64,000 nt of DNA, from assembly GCA_028023455.1 (NCBI GenBank), contig JAQFVV010006654.1, positions 1-64,000 on the forward strand. The letters run 5' to 3'. The DNA is from Epiperipatus broadwayi (taxonomy: Eukaryota > Onychophora > Udeonychophora > Euonychophora > Peripatidae). Below, piece by piece: positions 63,917 to 64,000 of the stretch. Numbering within the stretch: the first letter of the stretch is position 1; every line of letters begins with the position of its first letter. A program made the translations under genes and the position numbers. The notes under the pieces were generated by a model. The model was not told the origin of the DNA, did no database searches, and saw nothing but the letters and a program-made list of their open reading frames with translations.

Positions 63917-63962
63917 TCTTCACTGACGTGAGCCATAAGCTTGAAACCAATTGGTCTGGAGA
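63917..63962 (+). ncRNA. Hammerhead-like motif at 63.9 kb
   Basis: TCTTCA, CTGACGT, GAGC-CATAA-GCTT, GAAA, CC-AATT-GG, TC, TGGAGA. Stem I pairs over six positions with different bases from the array copies, stem III has three pairs and the cleavage site is GTC. Position 9 is U. Confidence 0.5.
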
Positions 63963-64000
63963 TAAGGATTTTCCAATAGAAATTTTAAATTCTTTCTTGG

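Larger units (their letters stand above)
63423..64000. mobile_element. Diverged ribozyme-repeat copies in opposite orientation, cut by window end
   Basis: A minus-oriented monomer (63423-63835) is followed by a partial repeat of its start (GTTCACTAGATGGAGTTTAC at 63839, about 412 bp on). The sequence then turns round near 63895 into a plus-oriented copy that runs off the window. Signatures such as GGGTCTGACCTCAGTTCAG and CCTAACTCTT are shared with the other copies. Confidence 0.6.

Overview
This is an AT-rich window with no complete host gene. It has no rRNA or CRISPR array, no operon-like gene packing, and many microsatellites, foldback elements and retrotransposon remains. It looks like intergenic or intronic DNA of a metazoan, most likely an invertebrate. 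Two things point that way: an RTE-type endonuclease/reverse-transcriptase LINE, and TTAGGG-like degenerate repeats of the metazoan telomere type. The species cannot be fixed from the sequence; cnidarian, flatworm and mollusc are all possible.

Layout. Positions 4-9570 hold a Gypsy-like LTR element with unusually long LTRs of about 3.4 kb. Its interior is short: a coiled-coil ORF, a coding-like array of a 48-bp repeat, a scrap of the integrase C-terminus and a polypurine tract. Each LTR carries a tRNA-like fold. Positions 11.4-18.7 kb hold an ATT microsatellite overlapping the flank of a decayed RTE LINE, a TTAGGG-like tract, several inverted-repeat elements and a ~105-bp satellite. An RTE LINE with stops and frameshifts lies at 19.7-22.7 kb. 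A Tigger/pogo-like DNA transposon remnant lies at 24.76-26.14 kb. A LINE 3' fragment encoding a zinc-knuckle-type tail lies at 37.5-37.9 kb (minus). A GC-rich block with a ~328-bp duplication lies at 41.6-42.7 kb. A tRNA-Gly-derived pseudogene with an A-tail lies at 44.8 kb (minus). A second LTR element lies at 51.9-59.0 kb, with 1.86-kb LTRs, a frameshifted gag and no pol.

Main discovery. The block at 32.5-35.1 kb contains two neighbouring tandem repeat families whose monomers end at hammerhead-ribozyme-like motifs. In the first, three head-to-tail copies spaced exactly 399 bp each carry CTGAYGA, a short stem II, GAAA, a minimal stem III, a TC cleavage site and a closing stem I. Related copies at 61.6, 63.5 and 63.9 kb keep most of the fold, two of them with compensating stem I changes. 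The second family (monomer about 369 nt) is arranged as a large palindrome and has a long stem I. This is the architecture of retrozymes: non-autonomous retroelements that spread through self-cleaved circular RNA. I infer that the locus is a retrozyme-type system, possibly mobilised by enzymes encoded elsewhere in the genome.

Host coding sequence is limited to a few weak exon candidates (24344-24419 plus, 30900-31060 minus, 35746-35801 plus) that have splice-like boundaries. I could not link them into a gene.
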